Notes: generated by a model from the letters alone, not told the origin. Positions 31,517-40,431 are shown, counted from the first letter of the stretch. The stretch is DNA of 64,000 bases from Opitutia bacterium (GCA_004558035.1 SFEJ01000004.1:1-64000); one strand, 5' to 3'. Program-made: numbers and translations.

Positions 31517-32578
31517 TCAGAGCTCGGCGAGAACGGCCATTTCGTCGGCGATGACGCCGCGGGAACGCGTGACGCGCAGGATTTCGTCCTCGATTTCCGT
31601 GGGCGGGAAAATCAGTCCGGGCGGGAGCGTTCCCGCGCGCTCGGCGAGAAAGAGCGCGCCCGCGTTGTGCAGCGCGAGCGTCGCGTCGATGTAGCGCAGG
31701 TGCGTCGGCTCGTCCAAAAAGAAGTTCAGCGATTTCTTGCCGCCCAGCACGCGCTCGGCGGGAACGCGCGGGCCGAATTCGTCCTCGACGCCCATGTTCG
31801 CGAGCAGCGCGCGGGAACGCGTCAGCGCCTCGGGAAGAGTTCCGCGGTCGTGCGCGCCGCGGACGCCCGTCGCGGAAACGACGGCGAAGGCCTCGCCGAC
31901 GGCGGCGAGCACGCCCTTTTCGTCGCGGAAATCGACGATCGCGTCCGCCAGTCGGCGCACGAGCGGAGTCGCCGTCGCGGGATCGGTGACGACCGCGACG
32001 CGCGCGCCTTTTTTCTTCGCGTGGAAGACGAGACCCGAGCCGACCTTGCCGCTGCCGAAGACGAGCAGGTTCCGCCCCGTCCAGTCGCCGAAGCCGCGCG
32101 CCTCCATCGCCCGGAAATAGCCTTCGCCCGTGCCGAGGCAGGTTTCGATGCGCTTGATTCTTCCGCCGTCGGCGAAGAAGACGGGTTCGGCGGCGCCCGC
32201 GTATTTTTCGGCGCCGGAGCGCGTCAGCTCGACGCGTCCGATGCGGGCGCGCCACGCGGCGAACGCTCCCGCGTTGTCGAGCACGAGGTCCGCGTCGAAC
32301 TTCGCGCCGTCGTCGCGCACGACGGGAACGCCCTCGGATTCGAGGTATTTTCGGACGTCGGGCGCGTGCGGGAACAGCTCCGTGACGCCGACGGAAAGCT
32401 CGGCGCCGGCGGCGATCAGCGCGCGCCACTTCGTGAGCGTGTTGCGGAAGACGGGCGTGGCGTCGACGATCTTCAGGCCGGCGAGCGGGCGCGTCTTCGC
32501 CCAGGTTTCGCATTGGGCGTTCAGCGCGGGAAAGTCGCTCGGGGAGTAATGTGCGGAAATGACGGAATCGAAAAGCAT
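31517..32578 (-). CDS. Divergent S-adenosylhomocysteine-hydrolase-like protein
   Basis: 353 aa against about 430 for SAH hydrolase. The central Rossmann segment LLVFGSGKVGSGLVFHAKKK with VVTDP resembles the NAD-binding domain of SAH hydrolase (normally GYGDVGKG), and the C-terminal part (VLANMG-type strand, SLNFFLDEPTHLRYIDATLA) resembles the end of the domain. The catalytic N-D-S-V-T-K-S-K-F-D-N stretch is not found. It may be a related dehydrogenase or an inactive or repurposed hydrolase. It lies downstream of metX, which hints at methionine or sulfur metabolism. Confidence 0.6.
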   Translation of the reverse strand: MLFDSVISAHYSPSDFPALNAQCETWAKTRPLAGLKIVDATPVFRNTLTKWRALIAAGAELSVGVTELFPHAPDVRKYLESEGVPVVRDDGAKFDADLVLDNAGAFAAWRARIGRVELTRSGAEKYAGAAEPVFFADGGRIKRIETCLGTGEGYFRAMEARGFGDWTGRNLLVFGSGKVGSGLVFHAKKKGARVAVVTDPATATPLVRRLADAIVDFRDEKGVLAAVGEAFAVVSATGVRGAHDRGTLPEALTRSRALLANMGVEDEFGPRVPAERVLGGKKSLNFFLDEPTHLRYIDATLALHNAGALFLAERAGTLPPGLIFPPTEIEDEILRVTRSRGVIADEMAVLAEL

Positions 32579-32589
32579 TTTTGAAAAAA

Positions 32590-32627
32590 AAGGTTGAGGA
32601 ATCGAAGAAGTCGAGGAGCTTAAAAGG
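32590..32627. repeat. Purine-rich tandem tract, single arm
   Basis: Units AGGTTGAGGAATCGAAGAAG and TCGAGGAGCTTAAAAGG resemble one arm of the hairpins at 49917-49997 and 26035-26068. The complementary arm is not present here, so this may be a broken copy. Confidence 0.5.
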
Positions 32628-32645
32628 CGCGCCGCCGGGCTCGCC

Positions 32646-32936
32646 TCACTGCCAGGCCTGAAGGTCGAGGAGCGCGCGGTCGGCGGAGCCTTCGTTCTCC
32701 GCGAAATAGACGGCGAGGCGCAGCGCGGGCAGCGCGACCGCGGGTTCGGCGGCGAAATCGTGCTTGCGGATTTCCGCGAAAAGCGAATCCGCGGAGCGTC
32801 CCCGCAGCTGAAAGACGTCGGAATAACCGGCGTCGATCAGCCAGCGCGCGACGGCGACGGGCATGTGCGGAATGCGCATGAACGGGCTTCCGAGCGCGAC
32901 GGGATCGGTCTTCTTCTTTTTGCCTTTGCCGCGCAT
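32646..32936 (-). CDS. Cdd1/pathogenicity-locus-type helix-hairpin-helix protein
   Basis: 96 aa. A lysine-rich start (RGKGKKKKTDP) is followed by a TfoX-C/Cdd1-like HhH fold: RIPHMPVAVARWLIDAGYSD, then FQLRGRSADSLFAEIRK and the end LRLAVYFAENE. In Cdd1 proteins the order is LP-x-I-G...LG...L-x-G-x-x-P-x-x-L-Y...C-V-Y-F-A; spacing matches. The biochemical role of the family is unclear to me. It follows metX by 3 bp and is co-transcribed with it. Confidence 0.65.
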   Translation of the reverse strand: MRGKGKKKKTDPVALGSPFMRIPHMPVAVARWLIDAGYSDVFQLRGRSADSLFAEIRKHDFAAEPAVALPALRLAVYFAENEGSADRALLDLQAWQ

Positions 32937-32939
32937 GGT

Positions 32940-34109
32940 TCAGTTCTCCTCGAGAAAACGCGCCGTCGTCTCGTACAGATGCGGCGAGTTGAGCAGGAAG
33001 GAGTCGTGCCCGGCGACGGCCTCGATCTCGACGTAGCGCGCGTCCTTGCCCGCGCGCTTCAGCGCGATGACGATTTCGCGGTTCTGCCACGGCGGGTAGA
33101 GCCAGTCCGTCGAAAAGCCGACGACGAGCGTGCGCGCCTTCACGCAGGCGAAAGTCTGGTCCAGCGAATGCTCCTTCGCGAGGTTGAAGAAGTCGCTCGC
33201 CGCCGTGATGTAGAGGTACGAATTCGCGTCGAAGCGGTCGAGGAATTTTTCGCCCTGGTGGTGCAGATAGCTCTCGATCGGAAAGGTGATCTTGCGGAGA
33301 AATTCGCCGGTCTTGATGCGCCCGCCGGGCAGCTCAGGCGATTTTTCGCGGCGGATCTTCGCCGTCAGGCTGAAGTCGGAAAGGTAGGTGATGTGCGCCA
33401 TCATGCGCGCGACGGCGAGCCCGCTGCGCGGTCCCGTGCCCTCGAGTTCGCCGTAGTAGCCGCCGAGCCAGTTCGGGTCCTGCGTGATCGCGGCGCGCGC
33501 GACGGAATTGAACGCCGTCGCCTGCGTGTTCTGCTTCGCCGCGCACGCCATGGCGATGACGTTCTTCACCATGTCGGGGAATTCGATCTCCCAGATCAGC
33601 GCCTGCATCCCGCCCATCGAGCCGCCGATGACGGCGTGGAGGCGCCGGATGCCGAGCGAATCGATCAGCAGCTTCTGCGCGCGCACCATGTCGCGGAACG
33701 TCAGCACCGGAAAATCGATGCCGTAGGGATCGCCCGTCTCGGGGTTCACGGAAGTCGGTCCCGTGGAGCCGCTGCAGCCGCCGAGACAGTTCGAGCAGAT
33801 CACGAAATACTTGCGCGTGTCCACCGCCTTGCCCGGCCCGATGAAGTGGTCCCACCAGCCCGGGCGCTTGTCCTCGGGGCGATGGCGCCCGGCGACGTGG
33901 TGGTCGCCCGTGAGCGCGTGGCAGATCAGAATGGCGTTGGACTTGTCGGCGTTGAGCGCGCCGTAGGTCTCGTAGCGCAGCGTGAAGTTCGGAATCGAGC
34001 CGCCGAGCTCGAACTCGAAGGGCCGGTCGTAAACGAAATCCTGCGGAGAAACGAGGTCGGAAGCGCCTTCTCCGTTGATTTCCTGGGTCAGTTCGTCGTC
34101 GTCCGTCAT
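32940..34109 (-). CDS. metX: Homoserine O-acetyltransferase MetX
   Basis: 389 aa. Alpha/beta-hydrolase with the MetX signatures FTLRYETYGALNADKSNAIL, NCLGGCSGSTGPTSVNP, nucleophile Ser164 in GGSMGGMQAL, acid in GFSTDWLYPPWQ and base in AGHDSFLL. It acetylates (or succinylates) homoserine, the first committed step of methionine synthesis by sulfhydrylation. Start ATG 34109 overlaps the preceding phosphatase gene by four bases (ATGA). The HhH gene follows after 3 bp. Confidence 0.94.
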   Translation of the reverse strand: MTDDDELTQEINGEGASDLVSPQDFVYDRPFEFELGGSIPNFTLRYETYGALNADKSNAILICHALTGDHHVAGRHRPEDKRPGWWDHFIGPGKAVDTRKYFVICSNCLGGCSGSTGPTSVNPETGDPYGIDFPVLTFRDMVRAQKLLIDSLGIRRLHAVIGGSMGGMQALIWEIEFPDMVKNVIAMACAAKQNTQATAFNSVARAAITQDPNWLGGYYGELEGTGPRSGLAVARMMAHITYLSDFSLTAKIRREKSPELPGGRIKTGEFLRKITFPIESYLHHQGEKFLDRFDANSYLYITAASDFFNLAKEHSLDQTFACVKARTLVVGFSTDWLYPPWQNREIVIALKRAGKDARYVEIEAVAGHDSFLLNSPHLYETTARFLEEN

Positions 34110-34570
34110 GCGGTCTTCGCCTCCGGGAGTTTGCTTAAGAATTCGATGAGCCGCGGGAACGCCGCGCGTATGGCGTCGCGCGCGGCGCGGTAGCCGTCGA
34201 GCGTCGCGCCGAAGGGATCGGGCACGTTCACGACGAGCACGTGCGGCGGCAGTTCGGAAAAAAGTTCTTCGACCGCCTCGACGTGCCCGCGCGTGAGCCC
34301 GACGAGGACGAGCGTCCGCGCCAGAATCGCCTCGGAGATGCGGCGGGAACGATGCGCGGAAAGATCCGCGCCGCATTCGGCGACCGCGCGGACGGCGTTC
34401 ACGGAAGCCGTCTCGCCGTCCATCGCGGAAACGCCGCACGAAGCGACGTCGAACGCGTCCGCGAGCCCGGCGCGCGCCAGCTCCGCGCGGAAAAGCGCCT
34501 CCGCCATCGGGCTTCGGCAGGTGTTCCCGGTGCAGACGAAAAGAATGGTTCTTCGCGGTTCGTTCGGCAT
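34106..34570 (-). CDS. Low-molecular-weight protein phosphatase (Wzb/YwlE type)
   Basis: 154 aa. P-loop FVCTGNTCRSPMAEALFRAE gives the catalytic C13-x5-R19; the general acid is in VPDPFGATLDGY. The DPFG context resembles YwlE-type protein arginine phosphatases more than eukaryotic-like enzymes, but substrate cannot be decided. First gene of an operon with metX and the HhH protein. A second, only distantly similar LMW phosphatase is at 23026-23514. Confidence 0.9.
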   Translation of the reverse strand: MPNEPRRTILFVCTGNTCRSPMAEALFRAELARAGLADAFDVASCGVSAMDGETASVNAVRAVAECGADLSAHRSRRISEAILARTLVLVGLTRGHVEAVEELFSELPPHVLVVNVPDPFGATLDGYRAARDAIRAAFPRLIEFLSKLPEAKTA

Positions 34571-34622
34571 AAAATCAGTCAGAAATGAAACGACTTTCCA
34601 GCGGGTTTCGCAATGTTTTAAA

Positions 34623-34760
34623 GGAGGTTATGAGGTTATGAGGTTATGAGGTGACGAGGTTATGAAGTTCATTGAGTTCGGCTTCGACGAAAGAAGATCG
34701 GACGCTTCAGCTTTTAAGCTTTTTCGACCTCCATAACCTTCATAACCTCATCACTTCTCT
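34623..34760. repeat. Tandem-arm inverted repeat, GGTTATGA type
   Basis: Left arm: GGAGGTTATGAGGTTATGAG and two further units to about 34670. Right arm: CGACCTCCATAACC, TTCATAACCTCATCACTTC at 34726-34753. The middle has CATTGAGTTCGGCTTCGACG, nearly the same as the middle of 61902-62042. It fills the gap between the phosphatase gene and GH84. Confidence 0.9.
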
Positions 34761-34763
34761 AAT

Positions 34764-37256
34764 TCACTTCGCGCGGAGAATCTCGAAGACCGTCACGCTC
34801 TTGCCTTTCGGCGGCGTGATCTTGATCGAGCCGTCCGCCTCGACCTTCACGCTCGCGGGATCGCTCGAAAGCACGAACGTCCGCCGCGCGCCCTTCTCCG
34901 CCGGCAGCGTCGCCGCCGAGGAAAACGCGTAGCCGGAGAACGGGTCGCCGTCCGTCATGCTCGCGCGCGAAGTCGCCTTCGCGTCCGCGGGAACGTCGAA
35001 CTTGAATTCCTCGAGCTTGATGTTCAGCGGCTTGCCGGACGTGTTCACGTAGCGGAAGAAGCGGATCTTCCGCCCCGCGTCGAGCCTGCCTTCGAGCTCG
35101 GCGCCCTTGTTTTCCGTCTTGAGCTTTTCCCACTTCACGCCGTCCCTGGAGACTTCGACGGCGCCGCTCTTCGACGCGTCCTTGTTCTCGAGGCGCAGAT
35201 GGACGTATTCGCCGTGAATGCCTTCCGGCAGGCCGATGCCGACGAACTGCTTCGGCGCGAGCGTGAACGGCTCGAACTTCTTCAGCCGCACGAACTTGCC
35301 TTCCTCGCGCACGGGCTCGGCGCTCTTCAGCGCGGGAACGTCCGTCACGACGACGAATCCCGAGCCTTCCCCGCCGGCGGCGGCCGCGGCGCCCGCGGAG
35401 GCGCCGACCTGGCGGCACAGCTTCGCCCATTCGCCCCGGAACGCCTCGCGCACGAACGGCGTCACGTGCAGCCCGGCGACCTTCAGCGCGTTGGAATCCT
35501 TGCGCCCGATGACGGTCTCCTCGTTGCTGCGCTTCATGCGCGCCTCGGAGTAATGCTCGATCCTGTCGAACGCCTTGGCGACGCGCCCGGCGGCCTCGAG
35601 CTTCTTCTCCGGCGTTCCCGCGCCCGCCATTTCGACGGTCGCCTCGCCCGCCTCGCCGAGCATCGAGAAGCCCTTGATCCAGTATTCGAGCTCGTGCCAC
35701 AGCCGCGGGTTCGCCTTGGGCATCTCCTTCGCGAGCCTGCGCCCGGCGGCGTTCATCTTTTCGAATTCGGCGACGAGCGCCTTCCTCGTTCCCGCGGAAA
35801 GCTTGCCGCCCTCCAGCTCCTTTTTCGCCGCTTCGAGCGTCGGCTGAAAATCGACGGATTCCTCCTTGCGGTAGCCGTGCCCGTTCGGGCCCAGGTCGGA
35901 ATTGTGCTTGGAAAATTCGTACATCGCCTTCGCGGAAACGCCCGGATAAACGAGCGCGAAGCCTTCCTTCCACGCGCGTTGCGAATCGAACGCGCCCGTG
36001 TTCCACGCCCAACAGCCCGTGCCGAAAACGCCGATCTTCGACGCCTCCGGCTTGTCCATCGGGTTCGCCGTCATGCCGACGATCTTGCCCTTCGTCTTCG
36101 GATCGAGGCCGTAGGTGCGCCCCATGCACAGCGCGGCGCTGCGCGCGTAGTCGATGACCGGCCAGTTCCACCAGATGTAGGGCGCGCGGCGGATGCGCTT
36201 GCTCACCCAATCGACCGTGCCCTCGGTGATGTCCGTGCAGACGGAATCGCCCGTCCACATGACGTTGATGCTCGGGTGCAGCTTTTCGCCGAGCACGTCG
36301 AGATAGTCGCCGCCCGACCAGCCTTTGTTGTACTGGCTCGGGCACATGACGAGCGGCGCCACGTCGTTCTTCTTCGCGATGAAGTTTTCCTGCACGTAGT
36401 TGCAGACGCGCGCCTGCAGCTCGCCGTTGTGCGTGAAGATGTCGTCGAAGAACACGCCGAACGCGCGCACGCCGAGCCCGTACATCAGCTCGAACTTGTC
36501 CACGAGCTTCTTCATGTCCGCGTCCGCGTTCCCGGGATTGTTGATGATGCTGCCGACGTGCGCCGCCCAGACGAAGCGGACGTGGTTGTCCGTCGCCGCC
36601 TTGATCTGCTTTCTGAGCAGCTCCGCCTGCTCCTTCGGGTAGGGCTCCCACCAGTGCGCGTGGTGATACTTGTCGTCCTTCGGGCCGTAGATGTAGGTGT
36701 TCATCTTGAACTTCCCGTAAAGCTCGTACTGCGAGATGCGCGCGTCCGGGTGCCACGGATCGCCGTAGTAGCCCTCGATGACGCCGCGGAACGGCACGTC
36801 CGGCCAGTCCAGCACTTCGCCGCAGGCGATCTCGCCGTCGATGTCGATCATGCGCGCGATCGTCTGCACCGCGTAGAATTCGCCGTCCGCGTCCGCGGCG
36901 CTGATCCAGATCCCCTTCGGCGTCACGTTCAGCCAATACGCGCCTTCGCGGGGCTTCACCTTCGCCGCGGCGAGGCGTTTCTTCAGCGTCGCGCCGTCCT
37001 TTTCGAAGACGATGTTCACCGAGCCCGCGGGAGCGATCTTCTTGCCCTTGAAATGCCTGCACGCGGCGGCGATCGACGGATATTTGCGCGCCGCGGCGGC
37101 GGAAAGCGCGCTCGCGGGAATCTTCTGAGAGCCGGCGGGCTTCACCTGCTGCGGCGTCGGGAAAATGTCCTTCGCGGGCGCGGCGGAAACGCACGGCGCG
37201 ACGAAGGCGGCAAGCGCGGCCGCGAAGACCGCAGGGAAAACTGAATGGGGTTTCAT
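34764..37256 (-). CDS. GH84 beta-N-acetylglucosaminidase (O-GlcNAcase/hyaluronidase type), exported
   Basis: 830 aa. A signal peptide (VFPAVFAAALAAFVAPCVSA) is followed by an N-terminal alpha/beta domain (residues about 30-155) and the GH84 barrel: FRGVIEGYYGDPWHPDARIS, TYIYGPKDDKYHHAHW, and the catalytic Asp-Asp pair in GVFFDDIFTHNGEL, then VMCPSQYNKGW and VMWTGDSVCTDIT. Beyond about 590 a beta-rich C-terminal part resembles carbohydrate-binding or Fn3-like modules. It should remove beta-linked GlcNAc from glycans by substrate-assisted catalysis. Overlapping alternate frames of similar length are shadows. Confidence 0.92.
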   Translation of the reverse strand: MKPHSVFPAVFAAALAAFVAPCVSAAPAKDIFPTPQQVKPAGSQKIPASALSAAAARKYPSIAAACRHFKGKKIAPAGSVNIVFEKDGATLKKRLAAAKVKPREGAYWLNVTPKGIWISAADADGEFYAVQTIARMIDIDGEIACGEVLDWPDVPFRGVIEGYYGDPWHPDARISQYELYGKFKMNTYIYGPKDDKYHHAHWWEPYPKEQAELLRKQIKAATDNHVRFVWAAHVGSIINNPGNADADMKKLVDKFELMYGLGVRAFGVFFDDIFTHNGELQARVCNYVQENFIAKKNDVAPLVMCPSQYNKGWSGGDYLDVLGEKLHPSINVMWTGDSVCTDITEGTVDWVSKRIRRAPYIWWNWPVIDYARSAALCMGRTYGLDPKTKGKIVGMTANPMDKPEASKIGVFGTGCWAWNTGAFDSQRAWKEGFALVYPGVSAKAMYEFSKHNSDLGPNGHGYRKEESVDFQPTLEAAKKELEGGKLSAGTRKALVAEFEKMNAAGRRLAKEMPKANPRLWHELEYWIKGFSMLGEAGEATVEMAGAGTPEKKLEAAGRVAKAFDRIEHYSEARMKRSNEETVIGRKDSNALKVAGLHVTPFVREAFRGEWAKLCRQVGASAGAAAAAGGEGSGFVVVTDVPALKSAEPVREEGKFVRLKKFEPFTLAPKQFVGIGLPEGIHGEYVHLRLENKDASKSGAVEVSRDGVKWEKLKTENKGAELEGRLDAGRKIRFFRYVNTSGKPLNIKLEEFKFDVPADAKATSRASMTDGDPFSGYAFSSAATLPAEKGARRTFVLSSDPASVKVEADGSIKITPPKGKSVTVFEILRAK

Positions 37257-37391
37257 GCCGGCAATTCAAGCTTTCCCGCGCCGCGAGGTCAAAAGGAAAA
37301 GCCGCCGCCGCGGGCGTTCCCGCGCGGGAAAAAATGCGTTGCGGGAACGCGCGCGGGAACGCATAGTTTCCGCATCAATTCCGTCACCGCC

Positions 37392-37697
37392 ATGAACTTT
37401 TCGAATATCATCTTCGCCCTGCCCACGGGCGTCACCATCCTCGTCGTTCTCGTCGTGCTGCTGCTGCTCTTCGGCGGGAAGAAGCTGCCGGAGCTCGCGC
37501 GCGGGCTCGGCAAGGCGCGCCGCGAATTCAAGAAGGCGAGCGAGGAGATCGAGGACGAAGTGAAGTCCGCGATCGAGGACGAGGAGCGCGCCGACGTCCG
37601 CCGCAGGCTCATCGAGGAAGAGGAGCGCGCCAAGATCCGCGCCCGCATCGAAGCCGAAGAACGCGCGAAACTCGACGCGGAGAGCAACAAGAACTGA
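37392..37697 (+). CDS. tatA: Sec-independent translocase protein TatA/TatB
   Basis: 101 aa. A short N-terminal membrane helix (TGVTILVVLVVLLLLFGGKK) with the FGGKKLPEL hinge precedes an amphipathic helix (LARGLGKARREFKKASEEIE) and a long charged tail with repeated EERA units. It forms the protein-conducting pore for folded Tat substrates. No tatC is in the window. The upstream gap carries three CGGGAACG/GTTCCCG copies in near-palindromic arrangement. Confidence 0.9.
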   Translation: MNFSNIIFALPTGVTILVVLVVLLLLFGGKKLPELARGLGKARREFKKASEEIEDEVKSAIEDEERADVRRRLIEEEERAKIRARIEAEERAKLDAESNKN

Positions 37698-37720
37698 ACC
37701 GGCAAGGTCGCTCGTCCTCG

Positions 37721-38215
37721 TTTTTTTACTGGAAGTAATAGAAGTTTTGAAAGAAGTCTTCATGCCGTCCTCCCGTCCGCCGCAAGACACGGAAGCGCTT
37801 TTCAGCGAGATTCTGAATGCGGCTTACGCCGTCCACACGGCTTTGGGACCTGGGCTGCTCGAATCGGCTTACGCGAAATGCCTCAAGCGCGAACTTCAGC
37901 TTCGCGGGATTTCTTCGGAGTCGGAAGTCGCGCTTCCGGTGGAATACCGAGGCGAGAAAGTGGACTGCGCCTATCGTCTGGATCTCCTCGTCGAAGGCCG
38001 AATCATCGTGGAGCTGAAATCCGTCGCGGAGCTGCATCCGCTGCACGTCGCTCAACTCATGAGCTACATTCGGATCGCGGGACATTCGTCGGGGCTGCTG
38101 ATCAATTTCAACGTGAAAAGTCTTCGCGACGGCATCAGACGGGTTTATGCCCTGCAGAAGCGGAAGTCTTAAACTTCTATTCACTTCCATTACTTCCAGT
38201 TAAATTTTTAATTTT
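37721..38215. mobile_element. Putative GxxExxY element: nuclease-like gene between tandem-unit inverted repeats
   Basis: Left end ACTGGAAGTAATAGAAGTTT (37728-37747) is repeated in reverse complement at the right end as AAACTTCTATT + CACTTCCATT + ACTTCCAGT (38171-38200). The right end has one extra 9-10 nt unit. T-rich tracts lie outside both arms (37721-37727 and 38201-38220). Between them lies only the GxxExxY gene. Arm design is the same as in the gene-free hairpins of the window, so I regard this as a gene-bearing member of that family. Mobility is inferred, not seen. Confidence 0.6.
37762..38172 (+). CDS. GxxExxY protein (PD-(D/E)XK nuclease-like)
   Basis: 136 aa from ATG 37762 (a TTG at 37747 lies within the left repeat arm). 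The name-giving motif is GPGLLESAYAKCLKREL near residue 30. A PD-(D/E)XK core follows: VDCAYRLDLLVEGRIIVELK, with Asp, Glu and Lys in register, then HVAQLMSYIRIAGHSSGLLI. Fold-family members cut DNA or RNA; for GxxExxY proteins no function is established to my knowledge. The flanking inverted repeats suggest it processes or moves those repeats. Confidence 0.85.
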   Translation: MPSSRPPQDTEALFSEILNAAYAVHTALGPGLLESAYAKCLKRELQLRGISSESEVALPVEYRGEKVDCAYRLDLLVEGRIIVELKSVAELHPLHVAQLMSYIRIAGHSSGLLINFNVKSLRDGIRRVYALQKRKS

Positions 38216-38223
38216 TTTTTATT

Positions 38224-40404
38224 ATGAAGAAGCTGTTTTTCGTCTGTTTCGCGTTTCTCGCGGCGTGCGCGGGGGCGCACGCGCAGGAGGACGCCGCGCC
38301 GTTCCCGTTCTTCGCCGACGCGGGCGCGCCGTTCGCCGAAGCCGCCGCCGAGCCCGCGACGACCGTCGCGCTCGCCGCGGACGCCGAACGCGTTCCCGCC
38401 GGCGGCGGATTTTCCCTGCTCGTCAGGATTTCCCTGCGCCCGCACTGGCACGTCTATTGGAAGAATCCCGGCGAGGCGGGCATGCCGCTTTCCGTCGAAT
38501 GGCGCGACGTTCCCGCCGGCGTCGAGTTCGGCGAATGGCGCTGGTCCGCGCCGAAGTTCTACGAGCTCATGGGCATCGGCAGCTACGTGCACGAGGACGC
38601 CGCCTACGTCGAAATTCCCGTGAAGCTCGCGCCGGACGTTCCCGCGGGCGCCGCGCTGAAGCTCGCGGGAACGGCGTCCTGGCTCGCCTGCGACGACGAC
38701 GGCTGCTACCCGCAGGACGCGGAGATCGAGGCGTCGGTCGCCGTCGCGCCCGCGGGCGAAGCCGCCGTTCCCGCGAACGCCGAGCTTTTCGCCGAGGCGC
38801 GGAAGGCGTTCCCGCGGCGCGGCGAGACGCGCGCGGAATTCCGCCCCGCCGCCGCCGGCGCGCCCGAGCTCGTCGTCGTGAAGAAAAACGGCGAGCCGCT
38901 CGACGCGCGCGCGCGCTTTTTCCCCGAAGCCCAGAAATTTTCGGTCGCCGCGGCGAACGTCGTTCCCGCGATCGAAGCGGACGGCGCGGCGCGGTTCGCG
39001 CTCCCGCTCAACGAGGGCGAGACGCTCGCGGACGCGCGCGAGCTCGCGGGCGTGCTCACGGACGGCGACGGGAACGCGTTTGAGATTTCTCCCGGCGAAA
39101 TCCTCGCCGCCTCCGCCGTTCCCGCGGCGGACGTTCCCGCGCCCGCGGCGTCGGCGGCGCCGGAATTTTCCTTCGACCTCGCGTTTCTCGGCGCGCTCGC
39201 GGCGGCGTTCGCGGGCGGGCTGATTCTGAACCTGATGCCGTGCGTGTTTCCCGTGCTCGGGCTGAAGATCATGCACTTCGTCGGCAAGGCGGGCGCGGAA
39301 AAAAGCAGCATCGCGCGCCACGGCTTCGTGTTCGGCGCGGGCGTGCTGGCGTCGTTCTGGGCGCTCGCGGGTGTGCTCGTCGCGCTGCGCAGCGGCGGCG
39401 AGCAGCTCGGCTGGGGCTTTCAGCTGCAGGAGCCGGCGTTCGTGTACGGCATGATCGTACTGCTGTTCGTGTTCGGACTGTCGATGTCGGGCGTGTTCGA
39501 GTTCGGCGTCGGCGCGACTTCCGTCGGCGGCGGTCTGCAGGAAAAATCCGGCTACGCGGGTTCGTTCTTTTCCGGCGTGCTCGCCGTGATCGTGGCGACG
39601 CCGTGCGCCGCGCCGTTTCTCGCGCCCGCGCTCGGGAGCGCGCTGACGCTGCCCGCGGGGCCTTCGTTCGCGCTGTTCACGGCGATCGCGGTCGGGCTCG
39701 CCGCGCCGTACATGCTGCTCTCGTGCGCGCCGTCGCTGCTGAAGTTTCTGCCGAAGCCCGGCGCGTGGATGGAGACCTTCAAGCAGGCGATGGCGTTTCT
39801 GCTCTACGCGCCCGCGCTGTATTTCGTCTGGGTGCTGATGGGGCAGATCGAGGACGCGTTCGCGCAGCGCGATCTGCTGATCTCGCTGGCGTTCGTCGCG
39901 CTCGCGTGCTGGATCTACGGCAAGTGGGCGGTCGCGTGGCGTCCGCGCGCGACGCGCGTCGCGGGAACGCTCGCCGCGCTCGCCGTCTTCGCGGGAACGC
40001 TGATCTACGCGGGAACGCTCCTCGGCGAAAAGAAGAGCGAGGAATGGATTCCGTGGACGCCCGAGGCGCAGGCGCGCGCGCTCGACGCGGGCAAGATCGT
40101 GTACGTCGATTTCACCGCGCGCTGGTGCACGACCTGCCAGGTGAACAAACGCGTCTATTCCGACGAGACGCTGCGCGCGGCGTTCCGCGACGCGGGCGTC
40201 GTGACGATGCGCGCCGACTGGACGAACCGGAACGCGACCATCGCCGCCGAGCTGCGGAAATACGGGCGCGCCGCCGTTCCCGTGAACGTCTTTCTGAAAA
40301 AAGGCGAAGCGCCCGTCATTCTCGGCGAGCTCTTTTCCGGCCCCGGCACCGTCCTCGACGGCCTCGCGGAAACGGAAAATTCCGCCGCCGCCGCGACGCG
40401 ATGA
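38224..40404 (+). CDS. Protein-disulfide reductase, DsbD/ScsB-like
   Basis: 726 aa. It has a signal peptide (LFFVCFAFLAACAGAHA), an N-terminal periplasmic domain with HWHVYWKNPGEAGMP and SWLACDDDGCYP (cysteine pair), a central eight-helix DsbD transmembrane domain (GLILNLMPCVFPVLGLKIMH, VIVATPCAAPFLAPALGSAL carry the two membrane cysteines), and a C-terminal thioredoxin domain with YVDFTARWCTTCQVNKRVYS. It passes reducing power from the cytoplasm to periplasmic proteins. The N-terminal domain looks ScsB-like more than E. coli DsbD-like. It starts just after the GxxExxY element. Confidence 0.9.
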   Translation: MKKLFFVCFAFLAACAGAHAQEDAAPFPFFADAGAPFAEAAAEPATTVALAADAERVPAGGGFSLLVRISLRPHWHVYWKNPGEAGMPLSVEWRDVPAGVEFGEWRWSAPKFYELMGIGSYVHEDAAYVEIPVKLAPDVPAGAALKLAGTASWLACDDDGCYPQDAEIEASVAVAPAGEAAVPANAELFAEARKAFPRRGETRAEFRPAAAGAPELVVVKKNGEPLDARARFFPEAQKFSVAAANVVPAIEADGAARFALPLNEGETLADARELAGVLTDGDGNAFEISPGEILAASAVPAADVPAPAASAAPEFSFDLAFLGALAAAFAGGLILNLMPCVFPVLGLKIMHFVGKAGAEKSSIARHGFVFGAGVLASFWALAGVLVALRSGGEQLGWGFQLQEPAFVYGMIVLLFVFGLSMSGVFEFGVGATSVGGGLQEKSGYAGSFFSGVLAVIVATPCAAPFLAPALGSALTLPAGPSFALFTAIAVGLAAPYMLLSCAPSLLKFLPKPGAWMETFKQAMAFLLYAPALYFVWVLMGQIEDAFAQRDLLISLAFVALACWIYGKWAVAWRPRATRVAGTLAALAVFAGTLIYAGTLLGEKKSEEWIPWTPEAQARALDAGKIVYVDFTARWCTTCQVNKRVYSDETLRAAFRDAGVVTMRADWTNRNATIAAELRKYGRAAVPVNVFLKKGEAPVILGELFSGPGTVLDGLAETENSAAAATR

Positions 40405-40431
40405 GCGCCCCGCTCTGCCGCGTCCGCGCGG

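Noticed and set aside
35199..37244. 681-codon plus-strand frame and 836-codon alternate minus frame over GH84
   Set aside because: Both are out-of-register readings of the GH84 gene, which has a signal peptide and catalytic motifs.
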